From positions 1-64,000 of the forward strand of contig NZ_RHHS01000027.1 of the NCBI RefSeq assembly GCF_003710935.1: a stretch of 64,000 nt of DNA, written 5' to 3'. The translations under genes were made by a program, and so were the position numbers. Position 1 is the first letter of the stretch; every line of letters starts with the position of its first letter. Below, one piece after another: positions 33,929-42,290 of this stretch. The DNA is from Brevibacillus gelatini. Its GTDB lineage: Bacteria; Bacillota; Bacilli; Brevibacillales; Brevibacillaceae. The notes below the pieces were generated by a model. It had not been told where the DNA came from and did no database searches. It saw only the letters and a program-made list of their open reading frames with translations.

Positions 33929-35239
33929 ATGGCAACGAAGCATGAACAAATCTTGCAGCATATTGATCGCCTTCCGATCGGTTCAAAGATTTCTGTGCGG
34001 CAGATCGCCAAAGACCTGGATGTGAGTGAAGGTACGGCCTACCGCGCAATCAAGGAAGCGGAAACACAAGGATACGTAAGCACCATCGAACGTGTCGGCA
34101 CAGTGAGAATCGAGAAGAAGCAAAAGGAAAACATAGAGCGGCTGACGTTTGCCGAGGTGGTCAACATCGTCGACGGCCATGTGCTGGGCGGACGGGAAGG
34201 GCTGCACAAGACTTTGAACAAATTCGTGATCGGCGCGATGCAGCTGGAAGCGATGATGCGCTACATTGATGCGGGCAGCCTGCTGATCGTCGGGAACCGC
34301 TATCAGGCGCACAAAATTGCCTTGCAGCAGGGCGCAGCCGTACTGATTACAGGCGGCTTCGATACGAGCGAGGAAGTCAAGCAGCTAGCGGATCGGCTGG
34401 CTTTGCCGATTATTTCGTCCAGCTACGATTCGTTTACGGTTGCCTCGATGATTAACCGGGCGATTTACGATCGCTTGATTAAAAAAGAAATCGTCATGGT
34501 GGAGGATGTGCTGAAGCCGCTGGCAGAGACGCCGGTGCTTTTGCCGAGCGATACGGTCGCCAAATGGCATCAGTACACGGAGCTTTACCAGGACACGCGC
34601 TTTCCGGTCGTCGATGAGCAAATGCGGCTCATCGGGATTGTGACTTCGAAGGATATTATCGGCCACGACCAGACGGCGACGATTGACAAGGTGATGACGA
34701 AAAATCCGATCACGACTTCTCCGCGCGTGTCTGTCGCCTCTTCGGCGCACATGATGGTGTGGGAAGGGATCGAGCTGTTGCCGGTCGTGGACAATCATCG
34801 CAAGCTGGTGGGGGTGCTGAGCCGCAACGACGTGTTGAAGGCGCTCCAGTTTACGGCGAAGCAGCCGCAAATGAGCGAAACATTCCCCAACCTGATTATG
34901 TCTCATTTCCGCGAAGAGCGTCAGGCTGACGAGCTGGTCTATGTGGGTGACGTCACCCCGCAGATGACGAATCATCTGGGGACGATTGCGAGCGGTATCA
35001 TGACGACGGTGATGGTGGAAGCGGCTTGCAATTTGTTGCGTCAGCATCGTCGGGGGGATATGGTACCGGAAAATATTACGGTTTACTTTTTGAAGCCGGT
35101 GCAGATGGAGAGTAGCATTCGGGTGCAGCCGCGGCTGCTGGATATTAGCCGTCGCTTCGGGAAGGTGGATGTTTCGGTTTACCACGGCGAGCAGCTTGTT
35201 GGGCAGGCGATGATTACGGCGCAGATTGTTGATCGGTGA
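33929..35239 (+). CDS. ytoI: YtoI-like regulator: HTH, DRTGG, CBS pair, thioesterase-like domain
   Basis: A 436-residue protein of the YtoI family. Residues 1-65 are a winged HTH (VRQIAKDLDVSEGTAYRAIKEAETQGY), 75-185 a DRTGG domain (LLIVGNRYQAHKIAL...VLITGGF), 195-310 two CBS domains (TRFPVVDEQMRLIGIVTSKDI and LLPVVDNHRKLVGVLSRNDVL), and 325-436 a hot-dog thioesterase-like domain (ENITVYFLKPVQMESSI). CBS domains usually bind adenine nucleotides or c-di-AMP-type ligands. Target genes are not known. The B. subtilis orthologue also lies near dnaE and ytpI. ATG follows GGGAGGGGG. Confidence 0.92.
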   Translation: MATKHEQILQHIDRLPIGSKISVRQIAKDLDVSEGTAYRAIKEAETQGYVSTIERVGTVRIEKKQKENIERLTFAEVVNIVDGHVLGGREGLHKTLNKFVIGAMQLEAMMRYIDAGSLLIVGNRYQAHKIALQQGAAVLITGGFDTSEEVKQLADRLALPIISSSYDSFTVASMINRAIYDRLIKKEIVMVEDVLKPLAETPVLLPSDTVAKWHQYTELYQDTRFPVVDEQMRLIGIVTSKDIIGHDQTATIDKVMTKNPITTSPRVSVASSAHMMVWEGIELLPVVDNHRKLVGVLSRNDVLKALQFTAKQPQMSETFPNLIMSHFREERQADELVYVGDVTPQMTNHLGTIASGIMTTVMVEAACNLLRQHRRGDMVPENITVYFLKPVQMESSIRVQPRLLDISRRFGKVDVSVYHGEQLVGQAMITAQIVDR

Positions 35240-35268
35240 TCGGTTATAGCTGGTAGCTGTACAGTTAT

Positions 35269-35306
35269 TTGGGGCAGTCTCTTTTCATGAGGGGCTGTCC
35301 TTTTTA
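35269..35306 (+). terminator. probable terminator after ytoI
   Basis: GGGCAGTCTC and GAGGGGCTGTCC can form an imperfect stem around TTTTCAT, followed by TTTTTATG. Confidence 0.6.
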
Positions 35307-35332
35307 TGTTTTTTAATCGGGGCCGTCGGGGG

Positions 35333-35493
35333 AGAGAAGAATATTTCCGGGCTAGGCTCCAGTCTCCACCCACTGAACACAAGCTATCGCTCGCGTTCAG
35401 CGGGGCCCGGTCTACGTCCTGCAGGGAAGCGGGGACTGTCCGCTCCGCAGGGTGGGACTTCGCGAGTCGCGGCGTCCGGAAATATTCTTCTCT
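35333..35493. repeat. 161-bp element with perfect 18-bp terminal inverted repeats
   Basis: AGAGAAGAATATTTCCGG at 35333-35350 is exactly inverted at 35476-35493. The interior is GC-rich, non-coding and unlike the flanks. This is the shape of a MITE-like element or a structured intergenic repeat. No obvious target duplication was found. Confidence 0.6.
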
Positions 35494-35664
35494 GTGTGGC
35501 CGGCGGTAAAACTTTGTAGCAGCCACACGGATAGGTAAGGAGCTTTTGGCAGTTAAAAGTTCTGGCGTAGACAAACTAACTTCGTTTTCTCGACTACTGC
35601 TACTGAACTGTACTGAGCACTTTTCACGTCTGGAAAAAGCTTCACGAAAACCAACCGCCCCTGA

Positions 35665-35788
35665 GAGGAAAAAGAAGAAACAAACGAAGGATCTTTGGGA
35701 CCCCTTCCAAGGCGTAATGGAAAAAGGGAAACACGCTTTTAAGCGTCCACTCTGAACATGCATCCTGAGTGGTTTCTTCTTTTTCCTC
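35665..35788. repeat. 124-bp inverted-repeat element
   Basis: GAGGAAAAAGAAGAAAC at 35665-35681 is exactly inverted at 35772-35788. Between them is a shorter hairpin (ACGCTTTTAAGCGT). No coding potential. It lies in the same 730-bp gene-free gap as the previous element. Confidence 0.55.
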
Positions 35789-35880
35789 CACCACTGCAGC
35801 CCGATAGAGCGCTTTTTTGCCGTGAAAAGCCGGCCTACCACAACAGCCTCTGAGAGGAACCCAAAGAACATCACCCCACA

Positions 35881-35910
35881 TTGACAAAACCAAACAAATT
35901 GCACTATCAT
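35881..35910 (+). promoter_or_regulatory. promoter of ArsR/DUF2087 gene
   Basis: TTGACA (35881-35886) and TATCAT (35905-35910), 18-bp spacer. The -10 abuts the operator-like repeats. Confidence 0.6.
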
Positions 35911-35936
35911 CTAATTAGAAATCAATCTAATTAGAT
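35909..35936. promoter_or_regulatory. candidate ArsR-family operator (tandem palindromes)
   Basis: Two copies of the palindrome TCTAATTAGA, starting at 35910 and 35926, 16 bp apart, cover the promoter start region. Their place just before the regulator gene suggests autorepression. Confidence 0.65.
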
Positions 35937-35971
35937 ACGTATATCCACCCTAAAAAGAAAGGAACATCCTC

Positions 35972-36604
35972 ATGCAACTGGATAAACTCGTCACCTTTTA
36001 CAAAGCGTTGGGCGATCCGACGCGGGTGCGTATTCTTGCGATTTTGGCGAACGGACCTTTGCACGGGCAGGCGTTGGCTGGCAAGCTCGGCGTAACGCCG
36101 CCCACGATTACGCATCATATGGCGAAGCTGCGGGAGGCAGGGATCGTTTACGAGCGGCGGGACAAAAATACGATTTACTTTTACCTGCACGAAGCCAACA
36201 TGAAGCGGCAGAGCCAAGCCATATTGAACGTGCTCGAACGGGCGAAGGTCGGCAGCGAAGAAGGGCTGTTTGCCCAAGCGGAGGAAAACAACGATCAGAG
36301 GAGGGCCCAAATGGCAGCAGAACATTTGCACGTAATCAAAAGCTTCTTCACGCCGGATGGCAAGCTGAAGCAAATCCCGTCCCAGCGCAAGAAAAAGCTG
36401 ATCGTGTTCGAATACATGGTCCGGGGATTGAAGCACGGTCGCAAATACAAGGAGCAGGAGATCAACGACTACATCCGCCAGTTCCACGAAGATTACGCGA
36501 CGATTCGCCGGGAATTTGTCATGAACCACTACATGTATCGGGAAGACGGCATCTACGAGCTGAACCCCGAGGAAATGTGGGCCAAGGCAGAAGATTTGCG
36601 TTAA
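35972..36604 (+). CDS. ArsR-family regulator with DUF2087 domain
   Basis: A 210-residue regulator. Residues 1-80 are an ArsR winged HTH (FYKALGDPTRVRILAILA...VTPPTITHHMAKLREAGIVYERRDKN). Residues 115-205 are a DUF2087 domain (FFTPDGKLKQIPSQRKKKLIVFEYMV...EINDYIRQFHEDYATIRREFV). Metal-binding CxC motifs of arsenic/cadmium sensors are absent, so the signal is unknown. It has its own promoter and operator-like repeats and no obvious target beside it. ATG follows AAAGGAAC. Confidence 0.88.
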   Translation: MQLDKLVTFYKALGDPTRVRILAILANGPLHGQALAGKLGVTPPTITHHMAKLREAGIVYERRDKNTIYFYLHEANMKRQSQAILNVLERAKVGSEEGLFAQAEENNDQRRAQMAAEHLHVIKSFFTPDGKLKQIPSQRKKKLIVFEYMVRGLKHGRKYKEQEINDYIRQFHEDYATIRREFVMNHYMYREDGIYELNPEEMWAKAEDLR

Positions 36605-36632
36605 CCGGAAACCATTTCCATGCAAAAAGGGC

Positions 36633-36671
36633 ATAAAAAAGGACAACCGTCGGCACTTCGCTCAGGTTGTC
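36633..36671 (-). terminator. minus-strand terminator
   Basis: GACAACC and GGTTGTC (36671-36641) pair, followed on the minus strand by CCTTTTTT. It could stop read-through from ytpI toward the ArsR gene. Confidence 0.5.
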
Positions 36672-36763
36672 TGAAACAATAGAATGTCACACAAGCTGAT
36701 TATAACGAGAACAGATTGTGTTTAGCCATGGCAAACCATTGGCAATTCAGGAAAGCGATTTCC

Positions 36764-36804
36764 AGCAGGTTGAAAGAGCCGCTCTTTTACACCTGCTTTT
36801 TCTT
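36764..36804 (+). terminator. plus-strand terminator
   Basis: AGCAGGT / ACCTGCT with inner AAAGAG / CTCTTT stem and TTTTTCTTTT tail, 160 bp after the ArsR gene. Confidence 0.65.
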
Positions 36805-36816
36805 TTCCCGCAAAAA

Positions 36817-36856
36817 AAAGCATGCCGAACAAGCCGTTTGTTCCCATGCTTTTTTA
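36817..36856. terminator. bidirectional terminator at the ytpI 3' end
   Basis: AAAAAAGCATG with CATGCTTTTTT, inner GAACAA / TTGTTC stem. It ends just beside the ytpI stop. Confidence 0.85.
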
Positions 36857-36860
36857 GCGC

Positions 36861-37172
36861 TCAAATGCCTTTTTTCAATTCTGCCCGCCAGGCGCTGCGA
36901 TAGTGCAAAAAGTTGCGGGTTCCCAAAAACAGGTTGATCGCGCCGACGATCAGCATGACGATGGCGACCACGATGCGGATCGTATCGAGCGTATCAAACG
37001 TAAACTGGTTGAGGCCGAACAGCGATACGAGAATGCCGAGGGCAATATTCATCTTGCCAAGCGTCATCCGCGATTCCAGCGGGTGGATGCCGCGTCTGCG
37101 CGCGTGGATGCTGAAATAGACGCTGGCCACGAGTGAAGCGAGAACGCCGGTCAAATAAAAGGCCGACCACAT
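36861..37172 (-). CDS. ytpI: YtpI-like membrane protein
   Basis: About 103 residues with three hydrophobic segments (SAFYLTGVLASLVASVYFSI, ALGILVSLFGLNQF and IRIVVAIVMLIVGAINLFLG). It matches the YtpI family, whose function is unknown, and lies where ytpI is found in B. subtilis, between ytoI and dnaE. Start chosen at the ATG 8 bases after AAAGGATGA; ATG at 37184 and TTG at 37196 are alternatives. The nrnA (ytqI), ytrH and ytrI genes that follow in B. subtilis are absent here. Confidence 0.8.
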   Translation of the reverse strand: MWSAFYLTGVLASLVASVYFSIHARRRGIHPLESRMTLGKMNIALGILVSLFGLNQFTFDTLDTIRIVVAIVMLIVGAINLFLGTRNFLHYRSAWRAELKKGI

Positions 37173-37349
37173 AGATGGCTTCATCCTTTCGAACAAATCT
37201 GGTATTATCCTACCAAATCAAAGCAAGAAAGGTCAAATTCCAAAAAGAACATTTGTTCTTGTTTCCCCGCATTCCCCTTACTTTCGGTATAATGATAGAG
37301 AAAGCGACGAAAACGAATCGAATCGGAAAACAGGAGAGGAAGGAAGCAG

Positions 37350-40300
37350 ATGACCTCCTTTGTCCATTTGCACGTTCATACAGAGTACAGCCTGCTGGAC
37401 GGAGCGGCGAGGATCGAGGCCCTGGTGGCGCGTGCGCAGGAGCTGGGCATGCGCGCGCTGGCGATTACCGATCACGCCAACCTGTACGGGGCTGTCCCTT
37501 TTTATAAAGCTTGCCGGGAAGCGCAGATCAAGCCGATCATCGGGATGGAGCTGTACGTGATCGAAGGCAACTTGCAGGATCGCGTGCGCAATGCGCCTGC
37601 CCCGCACCATTTGATCGTACTGGCCGAAAACGAAACGGGCTACCGCAACCTGCTCAAGCTGGCGACAGTCGCCAATACGGAAGGAAACTACATCATCCCG
37701 CGCGTGAACAAAGAAGTGCTCGCCCGTCACGCCGCAGGGCTGATAGCGCTAAGCGGCTGTCAGCACGGCGAAGTCGCGCAGCTTTTGCTCGCGGGCGAAG
37801 CGCAGGCGGCGCGGGAAGCGGCCCTGTGGCATCGGCGCGTGTTCGGCGAAGCGAATTACTTTTTGGAGCTGGCCGACCACGGTCTGGAGAGCGAGCGCAG
37901 GCTCAATGCCCGTCTGGTCAAGCTCAGCCAGGAGACAGGCATTCCGCTCGTTGCGACGAACAACGTGCACTACGTGATGCAAAACGAGCATCGCCAGCAC
38001 GACATCCTGCTCGCGATCAAGGAAGGCAAAACGATCGATGAGGAAAACCGTTTTCGCTATGAAACGGACCAATACTATTTGAAAAGCGGCGAGGAGATGG
38101 CAGCAGCCTTCGCCTACGTGCCCGAGGCGCTGGAAAATACGGCCAGGATCGCAGACAGATGCAGTGTGGAGCTGTCGTTTGGCGCGCACATTTTGCCGAA
38201 ATTTCCCCTGCCTGCCGGACAAGATTCGGCGCAATATTTGCGTTCGCTCTGCGAGCAAGGCTGCCGCGAGCGCTACGGGGAAATGACGCCGCAAATCCGG
38301 GAACGGCTCGACCACGAGCTGTCGATCATTACCGGAACGGGCTTCACCGACTATTTCCTGATCGTGTGGGACTTCATGCGCTACGCCCACCAGCACGGCA
38401 TTCCGACCGGGCCGGGCCGGGGCTCTGCTGCGGGCAGCCTTGTCGCCTACGCGCTGAAAATTACAAACGTCGATCCGCTCCGCTTCAACCTGCTCTTTGA
38501 ACGGTTTCTCAATCCCGAGCGGGTGACGATGCCGGACATTGATATTGACTTTTCCGTGGAGCGGCGCGATGAAGTGATCCGTTACGTGGCGAAAAAGTAC
38601 GGTCACGACCGCGTCGCCCAGATTATCACGTTCGGGACGATGGCGGCTCGCGCGGCAGTGCGCGACGTCGGCCGGGCGCTCGGGCTGTCGCTTGGGCTCG
38701 TCGACCGCGTGGCCAAAATGATTCCGCAATCGCCGGGGATGACGATTGACCGCGCCATGCAGCTCAATCCGGAGATCGGCAAGCTGTGTGCCGAAAACAA
38801 GCAAGCCGAACTTCTGATCGCGACCGCAAAAGGCGTGGAAGGCTTGCCCCGCCACGCTTCCACCCATGCGGCGGGAGTCGTCATCTCGCGGGAGCCGCTG
38901 ACCAGCTACGTGCCGCTGCAAACCGGCAGCGAAGGGCTGGCGCTCACCCAGTATCCGATGGAGATTTTGGAGGAAGTGGGCCTGCTGAAAATGGATTTTC
39001 TCGGGCTGCGCAACCTGACGATCATTCAGGAGACACTCCGCCACCTCGCGGAGCAAGGGATTGAGCTTGATCTGGAAACCATTCCGACAGACGATACGAA
39101 AACGTTCCGCATGCTGTCGCGCGGCGAGACGACAGGCGTGTTTCAGCTGGAGTCGGGCGGGATGCGCCAGGTGCTTCGCGACCTGAAGCCGACCAGCCTG
39201 GATGACATCATCGCCGTGCTCGCCCTGTACCGTCCAGGGCCGATGGAGATCATTCCGCAGTACATTGCGGCCAAGCACGGCCAGAGCAAAGTCCGGTACG
39301 CCCATCCGGTTCTGGAACCGATTTTGCGCGAGACGCACGGCTTTATGATCTACCAGGAGCAGATCATGCAGATTTCGTCCACGCTCGCTGGCTTCAGCCT
39401 GGGCGAGGCCGATATTTTGCGCCGGGCAGTCGGCAAGAAAAAACGCGAGCTATTGGCCGAGCAGCGGGAAAAATTTGTGGAAGGCTGCGTCCGCCAAGGC
39501 TACGGGGAAGAACTGGGCAACCAGGTGTACGACCTGATCGTGCGCTTCGCCGATTACGGCTTCAACAAGGCCCACTCCGTCGCCTACGCGATCATCGCCT
39601 ACCAGATGGCGTACTTGAAAGCGACCTATCCGCTCGCTTTCATGGCAGCGCTTTTGTCGCTGTCCATCGGCTCGCAGACGAGGATCGCCGAGTACACGGA
39701 GGAAGCGCGCCGTCTCGGCCTGCGCGTGCTTGGCCCGGACGTCAACAAGAGCGCCGCGTACTTTACGGTAGAAGACGATGCCATCCGTTTTGGGCTTGCT
39801 GCCGTGAAAAACGTCGGCTACGGCGCGATCGAGTCCATCGTCAAGGAGCGCGCTGTCCGGCCGTATCGGGACGTATTCGATTTTTGCGCCAGAGTGGATG
39901 CGCGGCTCGTGAACAGACGGGTGGTCGAGTCGTTGACACTGTGCGGCGCGCTCGATTCGCTGCCTGGCCATCGCAGCCAGTTGCTGCTTTTGCTTGATGA
40001 AGCCGTGGGCAAGGCCAACGCAAAACGTGTGGAGCGGGACGCCAACCAGCTCAACCTGTTTGCCGGAGAGGAGCAGTCTGCCCCGCCACGGGACCCTGCG
40101 GAATACCCGGAGGTGCCGCCGCTTTCACGCGCCCAGCAGTTGAAAGAAGAGCGCGAGCTGATCGGCGTCTACATCTCGGGGCATCCGCTCGACCAGTACG
40201 CCCATGTGGCTGCCCGCCCGGAAGTGACGGCCATCTCCGCTCTCGGCGAGGTAGCCCGCGACAAAACGGTCAAGGTGTTCGGCATGATTACCGAGGAAAA

Positions 40301-40778
40301 GCGCATCCAGACGAAAAAAGGCGACCCGATGGCGTTCCTTACGCTGGAGGACAAGACGATGCCTGTCGAGCTGGTCGTGTTTCCGCAGGTGTTTGCCAAG
40401 TACGGACCGCTTCTGGGCAAGGAGCGCATCGTCGTGGTCGAAGCGCGGGTAGACCATCAGGAGGATACGGTGAAGCTGATCGCTTCGCGTTTTTGGGATG
40501 CCGAGACACTGCCTGCACCGACGACAGAAACGGTTCTGTTTGTCAAAATAACGGCCCGGCAGGAGCACGATTCGACACTTACGCGCCTGCAACGGCTGTT
40601 TGTCGAAAAAAAAGGAACGATTCCTGTGATTTTGTTTTACGAAGGAAAAAGACAGACAATTCGCCTTCCCGACGACATTCGGGTAGAGGTGGACGAGTCA
40701 TTTTTGGAGCAAGCGCGAGAAATTGTGGGACGTGACAGCGTAATTCCGAAAGAATTGCCAATAAACAGGGGAGGATGA
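37350..40778 (+). CDS. dnaE: DNA polymerase III alpha subunit, DnaE type
   Basis: A 1142-residue replicative polymerase of the DnaE (DnaE3-like) group; in Firmicutes it extends primers before PolC takes over. N-terminal PHP domain begins FVHLHVHTEYSLLDGAARI. The palm has the PDIDIDF motif with catalytic Asp396 and Asp398 and a third Asp later. Helix-hairpin-helix and OB-fold (VKVFGMITEEKRIQTKKGDPMAFLTLED) domains follow, with no proofreading exonuclease insert. ATG at 37350 is preceded by CAGGAGAGGAAGG. A terminator follows directly. Confidence 0.97.
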   Translation: MTSFVHLHVHTEYSLLDGAARIEALVARAQELGMRALAITDHANLYGAVPFYKACREAQIKPIIGMELYVIEGNLQDRVRNAPAPHHLIVLAENETGYRNLLKLATVANTEGNYIIPRVNKEVLARHAAGLIALSGCQHGEVAQLLLAGEAQAAREAALWHRRVFGEANYFLELADHGLESERRLNARLVKLSQETGIPLVATNNVHYVMQNEHRQHDILLAIKEGKTIDEENRFRYETDQYYLKSGEEMAAAFAYVPEALENTARIADRCSVELSFGAHILPKFPLPAGQDSAQYLRSLCEQGCRERYGEMTPQIRERLDHELSIITGTGFTDYFLIVWDFMRYAHQHGIPTGPGRGSAAGSLVAYALKITNVDPLRFNLLFERFLNPERVTMPDIDIDFSVERRDEVIRYVAKKYGHDRVAQIITFGTMAARAAVRDVGRALGLSLGLVDRVAKMIPQSPGMTIDRAMQLNPEIGKLCAENKQAELLIATAKGVEGLPRHASTHAAGVVISREPLTSYVPLQTGSEGLALTQYPMEILEEVGLLKMDFLGLRNLTIIQETLRHLAEQGIELDLETIPTDDTKTFRMLSRGETTGVFQLESGGMRQVLRDLKPTSLDDIIAVLALYRPGPMEIIPQYIAAKHGQSKVRYAHPVLEPILRETHGFMIYQEQIMQISSTLAGFSLGEADILRRAVGKKKRELLAEQREKFVEGCVRQGYGEELGNQVYDLIVRFADYGFNKAHSVAYAIIAYQMAYLKATYPLAFMAALLSLSIGSQTRIAEYTEEARRLGLRVLGPDVNKSAAYFTVEDDAIRFGLAAVKNVGYGAIESIVKERAVRPYRDVFDFCARVDARLVNRRVVESLTLCGALDSLPGHRSQLLLLLDEAVGKANAKRVERDANQLNLFAGEEQSAPPRDPAEYPEVPPLSRAQQLKEERELIGVYISGHPLDQYAHVAARPEVTAISALGEVARDKTVKVFGMITEEKRIQTKKGDPMAFLTLEDKTMPVELVVFPQVFAKYGPLLGKERIVVVEARVDHQEDTVKLIASRFWDAETLPAPTTETVLFVKITARQEHDSTLTRLQRLFVEKKGTIPVILFYEGKRQTIRLPDDIRVEVDESFLEQAREIVGRDSVIPKELPINRGG

Positions 40779-40797
40779 GGAATGTCCTCCCTTTTTC
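40768..40797 (+). terminator. terminator after dnaE
   Basis: GGGGAGGA / TCCTCCC stem with TGAGGAATG loop, followed by TTTTT. The 5' arm overlaps the end of dnaE. Confidence 0.8.
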
Positions 40798-40812
40798 GCC
40801 GTTTTCGGCAGG

Positions 40813-40842
40813 TTTACAGGATAATAGTTTTTGCTATATAGT
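40813..40842 (+). promoter_or_regulatory. candidate sigma-A promoter of malic enzyme gene
   Basis: TTTACA (40813-40818) and TATAGT (40837-40842), 18-bp spacer, 105 bp before the gene. Confidence 0.5.
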
Positions 40843-40858
40843 GAACTCATAACTCAAT

Positions 40859-40875
40859 AAGTGGTCAGACCACTT
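40859..40875. promoter_or_regulatory. FadR-type GntR operator
   Basis: AAGTGGTCAGACCACTT is a perfect palindrome around one central base. The TGGT-CAG-ACCA core is the site pattern of FCD-type GntR regulators. It lies near the start of malic enzyme transcription, and the FCD regulator gene follows that gene. Confidence 0.7.
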
Positions 40876-40946
40876 AGGGCTTTTAAGCATGAAAGAGGCT
40901 GTACAAGCAATCATAGAAAGATTATCGTGAAATGGAGTGGGTTAAG

Positions 40947-42191
40947 ATGTCTAATCTGAGAGAGGAAGCACTGGAACTTCATCGAAAAAATAAAGGGAAG
41001 CTGGAGGCGGTGACAAAGGTTCCTGTTCGCAATGCGCACGACCTGAGCTTGGCTTATTCTCCTGGCGTAGCTGAACCTTGCAAAGACATTTTCGACGACA
41101 AGTCCAAAGTTTACGATTACACGATGAAAGGCAACCTCGTTGCGGTCGTGAGCGACGGCACAGCCGTGCTCGGCCTTGGCAACATCGGCCCGGAAGCCGC
41201 CATGCCGGTTATGGAAGGGAAAGCGGTACTGTTCAAATCGTTCGCAGGCGTGGATGCGTTCCCGATCTGCCTGAACACAACCGACGTGGACAAAATCGTG
41301 GAGACAGTGAAGCTGCTTGAGCCGACCTTTGGCGGCGTGAACCTCGAAGACATCGCAGCTCCTGCATGCTTCGAGGTGGAAGAGCGTCTGAAGCGCGAGA
41401 CGAACATCCCGATCTTCCACGACGACCAGCACGGTACGGCCATCGTGACGGCAGCAGGTCTGATTAACGCCCTGCGCGTGGTGGGCAAAAAGCTGGAGGA
41501 CATCCGCGTGGTAGCGAACGGTGCGGGTGCGGCAGGTATCGCAATCATGAAACTTTTGATTTCCATGGGCGTAAAAGAAGTCATCATGGTCGATACAAAA
41601 GGCATCGTGTACGAAGGCCGCACCTACGGAATGAACCCGGTAAAAGAAGAAATGGCGAAAATCACCAACCGCAGCAAGCTGCAAGGTGATCTGGCAGATG
41701 CGATGAAAGGGGCAGACGTATTTATCGGCGTGTCTGTCGCAGGTGCCGTCACTCCGGAAATGGTCCGCTCCATGAACCGCGATCCGATCATCTTCGCCAT
41801 GGCGAACCCGACTCCGGAGATCATGCCGGAAGAGGCAAAAGCAGCGGGTGCAGCGGTTGTCGGTACAGGCCGTTCCGATTTCCCGAACCAGGTGAACAAC
41901 GTCCTCGCCTTCCCGGGCATTTTCCGCGGGGCGCTGGATACGCGCGCGACCGAGATCAACGAAGAGATGAAGCTGGCAGCCGTCTATGCCATTGCGGACC
42001 TGATCTCGCCGGAAGAACTCTCTGCTGAAAAAGTAATCCCTGCTCCGTTCGATCCGCGTGTTGCTCCAAACGTGGCAGCAGCCGTAGCCAAAGCGGCGAT
42101 GGAAAGCGGCGTAGCCCGCATCACCGTTGATCCGGAAGAAGTAAAAGAAAAAACAGCCAATCTGGCAGCTATTTCCTACCAAAAAGTGTAA
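40947..42191 (+). CDS. ytsJ: NAD(P)-dependent malic enzyme
   Basis: A 414-residue short malic enzyme (YtsJ type). It decarboxylates malate to pyruvate and supplies NADPH. Substrate-site segments are LSLAYSPGVAEPC, GNIGPEAAMPVMEGK and IAAPACFEVEE, then HDDQHGTA and the NAD(P) motif GAGAAGIAIMKLL. The GTGRSDFPNQVNNVLAFPG region is intact. ATG at 40947 has GGAGTGGGTTAAG before it; ATG at 40932 would add five residues. It is followed by an FCD regulator, and the operator upstream suggests control by it. Confidence 0.94.
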   Translation: MSNLREEALELHRKNKGKLEAVTKVPVRNAHDLSLAYSPGVAEPCKDIFDDKSKVYDYTMKGNLVAVVSDGTAVLGLGNIGPEAAMPVMEGKAVLFKSFAGVDAFPICLNTTDVDKIVETVKLLEPTFGGVNLEDIAAPACFEVEERLKRETNIPIFHDDQHGTAIVTAAGLINALRVVGKKLEDIRVVANGAGAAGIAIMKLLISMGVKEVIMVDTKGIVYEGRTYGMNPVKEEMAKITNRSKLQGDLADAMKGADVFIGVSVAGAVTPEMVRSMNRDPIIFAMANPTPEIMPEEAKAAGAAVVGTGRSDFPNQVNNVLAFPGIFRGALDTRATEINEEMKLAAVYAIADLISPEELSAEKVIPAPFDPRVAPNVAAAVAKAAMESGVARITVDPEEVKEKTANLAAISYQKV

Positions 42192-42207
42192 GGGAAGTGC
42201 AGTCAAA

Positions 42208-42252
42208 CACCCTCCACGAGCACCTGTATCGGACGTGAATATGTGGAGGGTG
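42208..42252 (+). terminator. hairpin after malic enzyme gene
   Basis: CACCCTCCAC and GTGGAGGGTG form a perfect 10-bp stem, but the T tract is weak (CTTCACTT), so it may only partly stop transcription into the regulator gene. Confidence 0.55.
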
Positions 42253-42290
42253 CTTCACTTCACCAGTAGCAGCAATTAAGGAGGGTCATT

